From the NCBI GenBank assembly GCA_021805275.1, contig JAJZFQ010000178.1:1-64000 (forward strand): DNA of 64,000 nt. The letters run 5' to 3'. Below, piece after piece: positions 16,819-25,988 of this stretch; within the stretch, counting starts at the first letter, position 1, and every line of letters starts with the position of its first letter. The DNA is from Pseudomonadota bacterium. Lineage in GTDB: Bacteria > Pseudomonadota > Gammaproteobacteria > Steroidobacterales > Steroidobacteraceae. The position numbers and the translations under genes are program-made. The notes beneath the pieces were generated by a model that saw nothing but the letters and a program-made list of their open reading frames with translations, searched no databases and was not told the origin of the DNA.

Positions 16819-17691
16819 TCAGCGGCGCGCGCGCTGGTCGAGTACGAAGCGGGCGATGATGTTGATGACCAGCACGAAGCCGGTCACCAGCAGCGCCGCG
16901 GCGTAGGCGAGCGCGTTGGCCGATGCGAACGGCTCGTTGATGAAGGTCCAGATCGCGTACGTGAGGTAACCGATGGGCGAGTGGGTCAGATGTCCATCCC
17001 ACATGTAGTTTGACCAGCCCGCCGTATAGAGCAGCGGCGCGGTCTCGCCGACCGAGACGGCCAGCGCGAGCAGGATCCCGGTGAGAATGCCGGGCAGCGC
17101 CGCCGGCAGGCAAACCCCGAGGATCACGCGCCGATCGTTGGCCCCGAGGGAGTAGGCCGCATCGCGCAGGTCATTGGAGACCTGTCGCAGCGCCAGCTCG
17201 GTGGTTCGACAAATGTACGGCAGGCTGATGATGGCCAACGCAATGGCACCGGCGGCGAGGGAGAAGTTCCAGCCCAGCCATTCGACCATGCCCACGTAGC
17301 CGAAGTAGCCGATGACGATCGAGGGCACTCCCACCAGCACGTCGGCGAAGAAGCGGATGGTGGTCGCCCAGCGGGTGAAGCGATACTCGGCGCTGTAGAT
17401 ACCGGCAGCCACCCCGAAGGGTACCGCGAGCAGCAGTGCGCCGGCCGAGAGCACCAGCGTGCCCTCGATGGCGTTCAGCAACCCGCCGCCACTGCCCTGG
17501 GTGATGGTGGTGAGCAGCGAGAGCTTCATCGCCCCGAGGCCGCGCACGCACACCACCGTCAGGATCCAGATCATCAGCACCGAAAGGGCCAGCAGGCACG
17601 CGGCAGTCAGGGTCCAGCCGGTGATGCTGGCCAGCCGGCGCGAGAGACGGATCTGGTGCACGGTCCTGTGGGCCGGAGCAAGTACCGTCAT
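16819..17691 (-). CDS. pstA: Phosphate ABC transporter permease PstA
   Basis: A 290-residue inner-membrane permease with six hydrophobic segments. The ABC-permease loop reads R-D-A-A-Y-S-L-G-A-N-D-R-R-V-I-L-G-V, matching the EAA-type contact with the ATPase, and V-G-V-P-S-I-V-I-G is a PstA hallmark. It pairs with PstC to form the high-affinity phosphate channel. It follows pstC by four bases. The ATPase gene pstB and the regulator phoU, which usually come next, are not here: the next gene is aldolase on the opposite strand. Confidence 0.93.
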   Translation of the reverse strand: MTVLAPAHRTVHQIRLSRRLASITGWTLTAACLLALSVLMIWILTVVCVRGLGAMKLSLLTTITQGSGGGLLNAIEGTLVLSAGALLLAVPFGVAAGIYSAEYRFTRWATTIRFFADVLVGVPSIVIGYFGYVGMVEWLGWNFSLAAGAIALAIISLPYICRTTELALRQVSNDLRDAAYSLGANDRRVILGVCLPAALPGILTGILLALAVSVGETAPLLYTAGWSNYMWDGHLTHSPIGYLTYAIWTFINEPFASANALAYAAALLVTGFVLVINIIARFVLDQRARR

Positions 17692-17695
17692 GGGC

Positions 17696-18673
17696 TCAGA
17701 CCACCACCGACCGCTGACTGTTGTTCCACACCAGCAGCAGCAGCCGCGCCAGCGCGTTGACCACGATGGAGATGATGGCCAGCACGAAGGCGATCTCGGC
17801 GAGTGAGCGTACCGCCAGTCCCGTCGGGTCCTGCAGCGCGCTGTCGAGTTGCGAGACGATGAAAGCGGCCATGGTCGAGACGGGGTCGTAGATGCGGTGC
17901 GGCAGGTAGTTCAGCGCGTTGCCGCTGACCATCAGCACCGCCATGGTCTCCCCGAGCGCGCGCCCGAGCGCGAGGAACGTCGCGCCGATCAGGGTCTTGC
18001 GCGTGCCCGGCAACATCACCTTCCAGAGCGCCTCGAAGCGGGTCGCACCGAGGCCGAGTGCCGCCTCGCGCAGCGAGGTCGGCTGGGTGACCAGCGCATC
18101 GCGCAGCGTCGCGGCGATGATCGGCACGATCATCAGCGACAGCACGATGCCGGCGGTGAGCAGTCCGTAGCCACTGCCGCTCGGCTCGCCGAAGAAGGGA
18201 ATGGCCTTGCCGAGGCTGTGCGCGATGAGCGGGTAGAGGTGCTGGCCGAGAAAGGGGATCACGACCACGTAACCCCAGAGGCCGAACACCACGCTCGGGA
18301 TCGCCATCAGCAGCTCGACCAGGAAGGAGATCCACAGCCGCAGCCGTGCCGGTACCGCCTCGGCGAGGAAGATCGCCGCGCCCACGCCCATCGGCAGCGC
18401 GATGGCGAGGGCGATCAGGGTCGACAGCAGCGTGCCGACGATCAGGAAGAGAATGCCGTAGGTGGCCCCCGGCTGGATCTGCACGCCGTGGCGCATGATC
18501 GGGTCGGCGTAGAGGTTGCCGAGGTTCCAGGTGTCGCGCACGACGAAGCCGAGCCCATTGAAATGCATGGCCGGCCAGGAATAGATCGCGAGGAACAGAA
18601 CGATGGCGGCGAGGGTGGCGGGCAGGATGCCCGCGACGAGGGCGAGCCAGGCTCTGAACTTCATGGCGGGCAA
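17696..18673 (-). CDS. pstC: Phosphate ABC transporter permease PstC
   Basis: A 325-residue permease, six hydrophobic segments, with the signature M-A-I-P-S-V-V-F-G-L-W-G and the ATPase-contact loop R-E-A-A-L-G-L-G-A-T-R-F-E-A. It transports phosphate with PstA. The listed start is TTG 18673, supported by GGAG nine bases upstream; ATG 18664, three codons on, is an equally plausible start. It is downstream of pstS, separated by a strong hairpin. Confidence 0.92.
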   Translation of the reverse strand: MPAMKFRAWLALVAGILPATLAAIVLFLAIYSWPAMHFNGLGFVVRDTWNLGNLYADPIMRHGVQIQPGATYGILFLIVGTLLSTLIALAIALPMGVGAAIFLAEAVPARLRLWISFLVELLMAIPSVVFGLWGYVVVIPFLGQHLYPLIAHSLGKAIPFFGEPSGSGYGLLTAGIVLSLMIVPIIAATLRDALVTQPTSLREAALGLGATRFEALWKVMLPGTRKTLIGATFLALGRALGETMAVLMVSGNALNYLPHRIYDPVSTMAAFIVSQLDSALQDPTGLAVRSLAEIAFVLAIISIVVNALARLLLLVWNNSQRSVVV

Positions 18674-18718
18674 GGATGGCTGCTCCGGTGCCCCGATGCA
18701 ACGGGTTCGTCGAGAAAG

Positions 18719-18762
18719 GAAGCCGGCACTGCCCCTCGTCCCTGAGGGGCGGTGCCGGCTTC
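18719..18762 (-). terminator. Strong hairpin between pstS and pstC
   Basis: Arms GAAGCCGGCACTGCCCCTC (18719-18737) and GAGGGGCGGTGCCGGCTTC (18744-18762) pair almost perfectly around a 6-base loop. There is no long T-run after it in the pst direction (only TTTCTC), so it is more likely an attenuator or an mRNA-processing and stability element that lets pstS be expressed above pstC/pstA, as is common for binding-protein genes. Confidence 0.75.
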
Positions 18763-18776
18763 GGGGGGGATTCTTC

Positions 18777-19856
18777 TTACTGAATCCGGGCGACCTGCGT
18801 CTTGCTCAGCGCCACGATCGAGTGGGGCAGGGCCACGAAGCCGACCTCCTTCATGAACCGCTCGGAGTTGCCCTCGGCGGGGCTCAGCGCCCAGTTGAAG
18901 AACTCACGCAGCGCGGCGCCCGTAGCGGCATTCGGCTGGCGGGCGTTCACGATGGCGTACTCGTAGTTGATGATCGGGTACGAGTTCGCGCCGGGAGCGA
19001 AGATCAGGCTGATCCGCTCATCGCGCGGGGTGTGCGCCGAGGTGGCGTTCACCGCGGCCTGCACGGTGCCCGGGTTCGGCAGCACGAACTTGCCGGCGCG
19101 GTTCTCGATGGCCGCCTCGCCGAGACCGGCGTGCTCGGTGGCCTGCTTGTAGCTGATGCCGATGTAGGCGACCGAGTACGGGGTGCCCTTGCAGGCGTTG
19201 ACCATGCCCGGGTTGCCCTCCGCGCCGATGCCGCCCTCGACGGCCGGCCAGCTGACCGAAGTGCCGTAGCTCACCGAGTTGTTCCAGGCCGGGGTGCTGA
19301 AGGACAGGTACTGGGTGAAGATGAAGGTGTCGCCGCTGCCGTCGGTGCGGTGCACCAGCACGATCTGCTTGTGCGGCAGGCGTACGCCGGGGTTCAGCCG
19401 CGCGATCATCGGGTCGTCCCAGAAGAGCACGCGTCCGGAGTACATGGCCGCGAGCACCGGACCGCTCAGCTTCAGGTGCATGCCGTTCAGGCCGGGCACG
19501 TTGTAGTTGATCATCTGCGAGGAGATCGCGAGCGGGATGTTGAGCATGGTCGGGTGCATACGCACCAGCGGGTTGCTCATGTAGGCGTCCGAGGCGCCGA
19601 TCTGGGCAATCCCCGAGATCGCCTCCGAGATGCCCGTGCCGCTACCGGTGGACTCGGTCGTGATCTGCACGCCCGGGTGGCTCTTGGTGTACACCGGGAC
19701 CCACAGGTTGAACAGCGGGTACAGCAGCGATGAGCCCGTCTCGAGCAGCCGCTGCTGCGCGCTCGCAGCGTGCGCGCCGACCGTCGTGCAGATCGCCAGA
19801 GTGGCCGCGAGGATCAGGGATCCCCGGCGGCGGGCGAGACCAGATTTCATGCTCAT
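18777..19856 (-). CDS. pstS: Periplasmic phosphate-binding protein PstS
   Basis: A 359-residue protein with a signal peptide (cleavage near A-H-A-A-S-A). Phosphate-binding motifs are E-T-G-S-S-L-L-Y-P-L-F, S-T-G-S-G-T-G-I, I-G-A-S-D-A-Y-M and H-R-T-D-G-S-G-D-T-F, the loops that hold phosphate in PstS. It delivers phosphate to PstC/PstA. It is the first gene of the minus-strand pst unit. A Pho-box-like direct repeat lies about 75-100 bp upstream, indicating control by PhoB under phosphate starvation. Confidence 0.94.
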   Translation of the reverse strand: MSMKSGLARRRGSLILAATLAICTTVGAHAASAQQRLLETGSSLLYPLFNLWVPVYTKSHPGVQITTESTGSGTGISEAISGIAQIGASDAYMSNPLVRMHPTMLNIPLAISSQMINYNVPGLNGMHLKLSGPVLAAMYSGRVLFWDDPMIARLNPGVRLPHKQIVLVHRTDGSGDTFIFTQYLSFSTPAWNNSVSYGTSVSWPAVEGGIGAEGNPGMVNACKGTPYSVAYIGISYKQATEHAGLGEAAIENRAGKFVLPNPGTVQAAVNATSAHTPRDERISLIFAPGANSYPIINYEYAIVNARQPNAATGAALREFFNWALSPAEGNSERFMKEVGFVALPHSIVALSKTQVARIQ

Positions 19857-20296
19857 GGGATTACCTTTTATGGACCAGGAGAGTGCGGGTGGCAGAAAGG
19901 GGGAGAAGCTCTACGGCGCGGTACTGTACGCTGACAATGTGACGGATTTGTGACGGGCTGAAACATGCCAATAATTTAAATAAAAACAATATATTAAGAT
20001 CTGCTGGCGCCGTGACACCGATGCGCTTCGCCGGCAGTGCCGCGGGGCGGAAATACACCCTGCGCCCGCGGCTCGCGAGGCACCCATCCGGGCCGCTTGG
20101 GGCGGGCGGCGGCTGGCGCGGGCGCACCGGCTGTCGGGCGGCTGCAGAACTGGCTGGATCATCAGGCATGCCTGCCGCATGGGCGTTCCACGCGGCGCCG
20201 GGCGGGCGGGAGACACTGCGGTGAGGATCGGTTAAGGTGCCCCGATAGGGGGGGTGCGCCCACGGCGCATCCGTTCGTGACGGAAAGCACTCAATA
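19857..20296. other. Divergent intergenic region between pstS and OPT transporter
   Basis: About 440 bp. It holds the Pho-box-like repeat at 19931-19955 and an AT-rich island at 19970-20002 that is unusual for this genome and could hold promoters. The rest is GC-rich with no convincing gene. No clear promoter for the OPT gene could be picked out. Confidence 0.45.
19931..19955 (-). promoter_or_regulatory. Pho box upstream of pstS
   Basis: Read on the minus strand, this is an 11-bp tandem repeat: CGTCACAAATC followed by CGTCACATTGT and then CAG. PhoB sites consist of two 11-bp units with a CTGTCAT-like core followed by an AT-rich tail, and both units match that pattern (cGTCAc + AT-rich spacer). 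It is located about 75 bp upstream of the pstS start, a suitable distance for activation. Confidence 0.7.
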
Positions 20297-22291
20297 ATGA
20301 ATACGACCGCACCGGGCGACCCCGCAGCGCTCAACGAATTTACCTTTCGCGGCATGCTCATCGGGGTGCTCATCACCCTGGTGTTCACTGCGGCCAACGT
20401 TTACTTCGGCCTGAAGGCCGGGCTCACCTTCTCCACCTCCATCCCGGCGGCGGTGATCTCCATGGGCATCCTGCGCGCGCTCGGCGGCGCGACGCTGCAG
20501 GAGAACAACATCGTGCAGACCGTCGCCTCGGCCGCCGGCACCCTCTCGAGCATTATTTTCGTGCTGCCGGGCCTGGTGATCGTCGGCTGGTGGACCGGCT
20601 TTCCGTTCTGGATGTCTTTTTTCATCTGCGCCGCCGGGGGCATCCTCGGGGTGATGTATACCATCCCGCTGCGCCGGGCGCTGGTGACCGATTCGGACCT
20701 GCCGTATCCGGAGGGCGTCGCCTGCGCCGAGGTGCTCAAGGTGGGCGCCGGCGAGGCGCACGACGCCGACCTGGAGGCGGTCGAGACCGGCGGGGCGGGG
20801 CTGAAGGCGGTGGTGGTCGGCTCCCTGGTCTCGGCCGCCTTCTACATCGTGGTGCAGACGCAGATTTTCACCAGCGACGTGGTGCGCTACTTCCGCTGGG
20901 GCAAGGCGGGCGCGGCGAGCGGATTCGATTTCAGCCTGTCGTTCGCGCTGTTCGGCATCGGGCAGCTGGTGGGCCCGGCCGTCGGCTGGGCAATGCTGGT
21001 CGGGACATTCATTGGCTGGGGCTGGGCGGTGCCGCACTTCCTGATGCTGCACCCGGCCGCCGGACCGGCGGCCACCGTTGCCCAGAACGCCTGGGCCCAT
21101 TACGTGCGCTTCCTCGGAGCCGGCACCATCGGAGTCGCGGCCGTGTGGACCCTCGGCACGCTGGTGCGGCCGGTGATCAAGGGGCTCGCCGCCGCCATGG
21201 CCTCCTCGCGGGTGCGCCAGAGCGGCCAGGGTCACACGCTGGCGCGCACCGAGCACGACATCCCGATGCGGACCGTGGGGCTGATCAGCCTCATCTGCCT
21301 GGTGCCGGTTGCCGGACTCCTGTGGCACTTCAGCCGCATCAGCGGGCTGGGTTCCGAGGCGCTGCTGCTGGCGCTCGCGGGCGTCGTGTTCGTCGCGCTG
21401 ATGGGCTTTCTGGTCTCCACCGTGTGCGGCTACATGGCGGGACTCATCGGCTCCTCCAACAGCCCGCTCTCGGGCATTGGTATCCTCGTGGTGGTGGTGT
21501 GCGCGCTGCTGCTGGTGCTCGGGGTAAGCGCCGGGGTACTGCCCGGGGCGCGCGCCGCACTGGTCGCCTTCGCGCTGTTCATTACCTCGGTGGTGTTCGC
21601 GGTGGCCTCCATCGCCAACAACAACCTGCAGGATCTGAAGACCGGCCAGCTGGTCGACGCCACGCCGGCCAAGCAGCAGTGGGCGCTGGTGGTGGGCGTG
21701 ATCGCCGGCGCTCTCGTGATCCCGCCGGTGCTTGACCTGGTCAACCGTGCGTTCGGATTTCTGGGTGCCCCCGGGGTCAATCCGGCTCACGCGCTGCCTG
21801 CGCCGCAGGCCGGACTGATCGCCGCGCTCGCGCAGGGCGTGATTCAACACAACATCGACTGGAGCGCGATCCTGGTCGGGGCGATGATCGGGGCGCTGGT
21901 CATCGTCCTCGACGCGCTGCTCTCGCGGGTCACGCGGCGGGTGAGTCTGCCGCCGCTCGCGGTGGGCCTGGGGATCTACCTGCCGACCTCGAGCACCCTG
22001 ATGATTGTCGTCGGGGCGCTGGTCGGGTGGTGGTTCAACCGGCGTGCCGAGCAGCGGCCGCGCGCCGAGGCCGTCAAGCAGCTTGGCGTGCTGCTTGCCT
22101 CGGGCCTGATCGTCGGGGAGAGCCTGCTCGGAGTGGTGTACTCGTTCGTCGTCGTGTTCTCCGGCCGGCACGCGCCCATCGCGCTGGTCGGCGCGGATTT
22201 CGCCACAGCCTCAATGTGGCTCGGAGGCGTCGCCTTCGCCGCGGTGGTGTTCGCGCTGTACCGCTGGGTCGAGGGGCTGGTGAGAGTATGA
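20297..22291 (+). CDS. OPT family oligopeptide transporter
   Basis: A 664-residue integral membrane protein with about 14-16 hydrophobic segments. OPT features include F-R-G-M-L-I-G-V-L-I-T, N-V-Y-F-G-L-K-A-G-L-T, a G-G-A-T-L-Q-E-N-N motif and L-P-Y-P-E-G-V-A-C-A-E-V-L. Bacterial OPT proteins move oligopeptides or metal chelates with protons. The gene stands alone at its 5' side; a 60-residue frame begins inside its stop codon. Confidence 0.92.
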   Translation: MNTTAPGDPAALNEFTFRGMLIGVLITLVFTAANVYFGLKAGLTFSTSIPAAVISMGILRALGGATLQENNIVQTVASAAGTLSSIIFVLPGLVIVGWWTGFPFWMSFFICAAGGILGVMYTIPLRRALVTDSDLPYPEGVACAEVLKVGAGEAHDADLEAVETGGAGLKAVVVGSLVSAAFYIVVQTQIFTSDVVRYFRWGKAGAASGFDFSLSFALFGIGQLVGPAVGWAMLVGTFIGWGWAVPHFLMLHPAAGPAATVAQNAWAHYVRFLGAGTIGVAAVWTLGTLVRPVIKGLAAAMASSRVRQSGQGHTLARTEHDIPMRTVGLISLICLVPVAGLLWHFSRISGLGSEALLLALAGVVFVALMGFLVSTVCGYMAGLIGSSNSPLSGIGILVVVVCALLLVLGVSAGVLPGARAALVAFALFITSVVFAVASIANNNLQDLKTGQLVDATPAKQQWALVVGVIAGALVIPPVLDLVNRAFGFLGAPGVNPAHALPAPQAGLIAALAQGVIQHNIDWSAILVGAMIGALVIVLDALLSRVTRRVSLPPLAVGLGIYLPTSSTLMIVVGALVGWWFNRRAEQRPRAEAVKQLGVLLASGLIVGESLLGVVYSFVVVFSGRHAPIALVGADFATASMWLGGVAFAAVVFALYRWVEGLVRV

Positions 22292-22470
22292 GCGACGCTG
22301 CGCGCCGATCAGCGCGCGCGCCGCACCGCGGTGGCTTGGCGGAAATAACACACCTGGTCACTCGGGCAGCGCTCGAGCTGGCCCTGCAGAGCACGGGCGA
22401 ACTCAACAATCTGCGCAGCCGGCTCCCCCGCGTGCCCTGGCGCGCGCGCTGCGTCTCCGGCTTGTATTGA
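22288..22470 (+). CDS. Small hypothetical protein overlapping the OPT stop
   Basis: A 60-residue frame whose ATG overlaps the OPT TGA (ATGA, 22288-22291), the usual geometry of translational coupling. The predicted product is basic, with a central helix-forming stretch (L-A-E-I-T-H-L-V-T-R-A-A-L-E-L-A-L) and no membrane segment. I do not recognise the family. It may be a real small protein, or chance in GC-rich DNA; the overlap is the only support. Confidence 0.35.
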   Translation: MSDAARRSARAPHRGGLAEITHLVTRAALELALQSTGELNNLRSRLPRVPWRARCVSGLY

Positions 22471-22588
22471 AGTCCGGCAGGCGCCTGATGCCCTCCGCAG
22501 CACGCAACCAACGCTCGGGGAGGCGGCGCCAGGAAAGCAGGGGACGCGCGCCAACGGGCCGATGTCGGGACGTGGCGCGCTGGCGCGT

Positions 22589-22624
22589 CCGGCCGGCCCC
22601 GCGCAAAAAAAGGCAGCCGGCCGG
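22589..22624 (+). terminator. Inverted repeat downstream of OPT, possible terminator
   Basis: CCGGCCGGC (22589-22597) pairs with GCCGGCCGG (22616-22624) across an 18-base loop that contains seven A's; TCAATTAATT follows. The stem is perfect, but the loop is large and the tail is not a clean T-run, so termination is uncertain. Confidence 0.35.
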
Positions 22625-22729
22625 TCAATTAATTCGACGTACTGCCGCGCCTGGGTGATGCCGTGGCATCATCCAATGTCGGGGCCCCGGTCCGTTCCCG
22701 GGGGAGGGTGAGTTTCGGGGGGCATCGCC

Positions 22730-24433
22730 ATGAATGCGACGCGACAATTCATCGAGGTGCGCGACCGGCTGTTGCGCCAGCGGGACGATCTGCAAGCCGC
22801 TTGGCGCGAGTTTGCCTGGCCGCAATTCGGGGAATTCAACTGGGCGCGTGATTACTTCGATGTCATCGCGCGGCAGAACGCCAAGCCGGCGCTGCGGGTG
22901 GTGGTGGAGGGCGGCGAGGACCAGGAACTGTCCTTCGCGGAACTGTCGCGCCGCTCGAATCAGGCTGCGAATCTGCTGGTCGCGCAGGGCATTGGGCATG
23001 GCGATCGGCTGCTGCTCATGCTCGGGAACATCGCGCCGCTTTGGGAGTTGATGCTCGCGGCGATCAAGATCGGCGCGGTGATCATACCGGCGACCACGCT
23101 GCTCTCGAGCGAAGATCTCGCCGACCGGGTGGCGCGCGGGCGCGTCAAGGCGATCGCAACCGGTGCGCGCCTCGCGCCGCGATTCCAGGTGGCGGGCGAT
23201 GTGCCCGTGCGGATCGCGGTTGGCGGGGGCGTCGCGGGGTGGGTCGACTACGCTGCGGCGGCGCAGTGCGATGTCGAGTTCACGCCTGCTGAGCGCACGC
23301 GCCCCGACGATCTCCTGCTCCTCTATTTCACTTCTGGAACGACAGCACGTCCGAAGCTGGTTGCGCACACGCAGTCGAGTTATCCGGTCGGCCACCTCTC
23401 GACCATGTACTGGCTTGGACTCAAACCTGGCGATGTACACCTGAACCTGAGCTCCCCGGGCTGGGCCAAGCATGCTTGGTCGTGCTTCTTCGCACCTTGG
23501 AACGCCGAGGCCTGCGTGCTCGCCTACCAGTACGATCGGTTCGACGCCTGTGCACTCCTCGATCAGTTGGTGCGCTGCCAGGTGAGCACGTTCTGTGCCC
23601 CACCGACGGTGTGGCGTATGTTGATCCAGCAGGACCTCGCGGACTGGCCGGTCCGTCTGCGCGAGGCGGTGAGCGCCGGGGAGCCGCTCAACCCCGAAGT
23701 CATTGCCGAGGTGCGCGCGGCCTGGAATCTGACTATCCGTGACGGCTACGGTCAGACCGAGACCACGGCCCAGATCGGTAATTCGCCGGGACAGCCGCTG
23801 AAGGCCGGCTCGATGGGCCGGCCGCTGCCCGGCTATCCGATCGTGCTGCGTGACGTGCACGGCAACATCGGCGAAGAAGGGGAGATCTGCATCGATCTGT
23901 CGCGCCGGCCCCTCGGCCTGATGCAGGGCTACTTGGATGATCCGCAGCGCAACGCCCAGGCCATGGAGGGCGGTTTTTACCACACCGGCGATGTGGCTTC
24001 GCGTGATGAGGAGGGTTATCTCACGTACGTCGGACGAATGGACGATGTGTTCAAGTCTTCCGACTACCGCATCAGCCCGTTCGAGCTCGAGAGCGTGCTG
24101 ATCGAGCACACGGCGGTGGCCGAGGCGGCGGTCGTGCCGAGCCCCGATGCGCTGCGCCTCGCGGTGCCCAAGGCGTTCGTCGCGCTGGTCGCGGGCATCG
24201 AGCCCGATGCGGACACGGCCGAGTCCATTCTCCGCTACGTGCGCGGCCGCGTCTCGCCGTTCAAGCGCGTTCGACGCATCGAATTCGCGGTCCTGCCAAA
24301 GACCATTTCCGGCAAGATCCGCCGGGTGGAGCTGCGCGAGCTGGAGGTGACGCGCCAGTGTGGCGGCACGCGCCGCGTGGGCGAGTACTGGGAAGAGGAC
24401 TTCATCGAGATTTCCGGCGAGCGCGAGCGCTAA
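22730..24433 (+). CDS. AMP-dependent acyl-CoA synthetase/ligase
   Basis: A 567-residue ANL-superfamily enzyme, the size of medium-chain or benzoate-CoA ligases. Motifs in order: nucleotide-binding Y-F-T-S-G-T-T-A-R-P-K near 200, G-Y-G-Q-T-E-T near 340, Y-H-T-G-D near 420, and K-T-I-S-G-K-I-R-R with the catalytic Lys near the C-terminus. It activates a carboxylic acid through an acyl-AMP and transfers it to CoA. The glycine-rich loop has A-R-P-K rather than the usual G-x-P-K. No beta-oxidation genes are nearby. A 2OG-Fe(II) oxygenase gene follows about 200 bp downstream on the same strand. Confidence 0.9.
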   Translation: MNATRQFIEVRDRLLRQRDDLQAAWREFAWPQFGEFNWARDYFDVIARQNAKPALRVVVEGGEDQELSFAELSRRSNQAANLLVAQGIGHGDRLLLMLGNIAPLWELMLAAIKIGAVIIPATTLLSSEDLADRVARGRVKAIATGARLAPRFQVAGDVPVRIAVGGGVAGWVDYAAAAQCDVEFTPAERTRPDDLLLLYFTSGTTARPKLVAHTQSSYPVGHLSTMYWLGLKPGDVHLNLSSPGWAKHAWSCFFAPWNAEACVLAYQYDRFDACALLDQLVRCQVSTFCAPPTVWRMLIQQDLADWPVRLREAVSAGEPLNPEVIAEVRAAWNLTIRDGYGQTETTAQIGNSPGQPLKAGSMGRPLPGYPIVLRDVHGNIGEEGEICIDLSRRPLGLMQGYLDDPQRNAQAMEGGFYHTGDVASRDEEGYLTYVGRMDDVFKSSDYRISPFELESVLIEHTAVAEAAVVPSPDALRLAVPKAFVALVAGIEPDADTAESILRYVRGRVSPFKRVRRIEFAVLPKTISGKIRRVELRELEVTRQCGGTRRVGEYWEEDFIEISGERER

Positions 24434-24631
24434 CGTGCGTACCGAGCCGCAACCCGTTCCCGTCAGTCGATCCGCGGCACCGGCGGAGGATCTCGGGAAC
24501 ATGGAAGTTGGCCGGTTCATCGGCGGCTCGAGTTTGCACTACGCTCGGCTCGAGCGACCCAGGGAGTTCCTCATGTCAGTGCCGAGGCGTCGCGTTCTTT
24601 GGCAGCGGCGGGGCAATTCGAGTGCGAACGC

Positions 24632-25711
24632 ATGAGCACAGCTGCGCGCAACGAACCTGCCGGGGCGCAACACATTCCGCTGATCGATGTCGCACCGCTG
24701 TTTGCAGCCGATTCCGCGGCGGTGGCCACCGTTGACGAGGCGATGGCAGCGGCCGCCGCGGACGTCGGGTTCGCCTGTATTCACGGAATGCCTCGCGCTG
24801 CGGTGCTCGATCAGGCTGACAGAGCAGACCTTCTCGCGATATTCGCTCTGAACGATGCCCAGAAGCATCGCTTGTACCGGCGAAAATTCGCACCGGAGAA
24901 TCAAAACGTCTACCGCGGATGGTTTCCGGTCCAACCCGGAAATCTGACATCAAAAGAGGGAATCGATATGGGCGGGGACGTTGCCCATGGACCGGCGCTC
25001 ATCGTGCCGGGCGATCCGTTGCGCGAGCCCACGGCATTGCCGGAGGAGGCCGCCCTGCCCGGGTGGCGATCCGCAGTGGCGATCTACTACCGCGCAATGG
25101 AGCAGGTGGCTGAGTCGCTGCTGCGATCTCTGGCACGCAATCTCGGGTTGCAGCCGCATTACTTCGATGCGTCGTTCCATCATGGCCTGTCAACGCTGCG
25201 GCTCATCCGCTATCCGCCGCGAGACGCCGCGGAGCTGGCAACGCTCAATGATCCGGGGGTCTGGATCGAATCGCATCCGAGGCGCCGATACATAGTCGGG
25301 GCACCACACACCGACTCAGGTTTCATTACGCTCCTTGCGCAGGACGGAGTGGCGGGGCTGCAGGCTCGCTTGCGCGATGGTCGCTGGGTCGACGTGCCAC
25401 CTGTGGAGGGGACGCTGGTTGTGAATTTCGGGCAGGTGCTCGAAAGATGGTCGGCCGGGAGGATCCGTGCGACGGAACACCGGGTGCTGGGCGCCGGCGT
25501 CGAGCGCTTCTCGATACCGTTTTTCTACGAAGCGCGCGCCGAGGCGATCATCGCGCCTTTGCCGATCGATTCAACCGATGCCTTCGCGCCATTCCAGTTC
25601 GGCGACTACCTGTGGAACCGGATCACCTCGTTCGTCGAATTTCGTGGTATGCAGTTGGAACGAAACGTCGCGGGCGTACGCGGTGCCAGTGCGTTGACCC
25701 TGCCAGGGTAG
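24632..25711 (+). CDS. 2-oxoglutarate/Fe(II)-dependent oxygenase, isopenicillin N synthase family
   Basis: A 359-residue non-haem iron oxygenase with N-terminal DIOX_N-like and C-terminal 2OG-FeII_Oxy domains. The facial triad is His226 and Asp228 (A-P-H-T-D-S-G) and His283 (T-E-H-R-V); Arg292 with Ser294 (E-R-F-S-I-P) is the expected 2-oxoglutarate or substrate carboxylate site. ATG 24632 is preferred to an upstream TTG. Family members hydroxylate or desaturate small molecules, including gibberellins, ethylene precursors and beta-lactams; the substrate here is unknown. Confidence 0.88.
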   Translation: MSTAARNEPAGAQHIPLIDVAPLFAADSAAVATVDEAMAAAAADVGFACIHGMPRAAVLDQADRADLLAIFALNDAQKHRLYRRKFAPENQNVYRGWFPVQPGNLTSKEGIDMGGDVAHGPALIVPGDPLREPTALPEEAALPGWRSAVAIYYRAMEQVAESLLRSLARNLGLQPHYFDASFHHGLSTLRLIRYPPRDAAELATLNDPGVWIESHPRRRYIVGAPHTDSGFITLLAQDGVAGLQARLRDGRWVDVPPVEGTLVVNFGQVLERWSAGRIRATEHRVLGAGVERFSIPFFYEARAEAIIAPLPIDSTDAFAPFQFGDYLWNRITSFVEFRGMQLERNVAGVRGASALTLPG

Positions 25712-25988
25712 GGGCCGCACAGCCGGATATCGGGATCCCGGGTCCGCTCCATGGCGAGCGTCTCGCGGGCGAGCGACGCCGGGGTGTTCGCGACGCGCCG
25801 TGCTGGCGGCGGTAGCCGATACGTCAAGAGCCGACCACGCCAGCGCAGTCAGCGTGTCGGAGCGATGGCAAGCGGTTCGCTGCCGCCCCCATAATCGCCG
25901 TGAGCGGCTGGCAGGTCTCAAAATGCGGTTCGTGGTCGTCCTGAGAGGATAGACTCATCATGAATCACCAATTCGAGGGGGGGCGGTG

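Noticed and set aside
20291..22171. 626-codon open frame on the minus strand opposite OPT
   Set aside because: Composition is dominated by Arg, His, Gln and Asp, as expected from the antisense of a hydrophobic membrane protein. No start signal.
22625..24520. 631-codon open frame opposite the acyl-CoA synthetase
   Set aside because: Antisense of a confident gene with AMP-binding motifs; no ribosome-binding site and no recognised domain.
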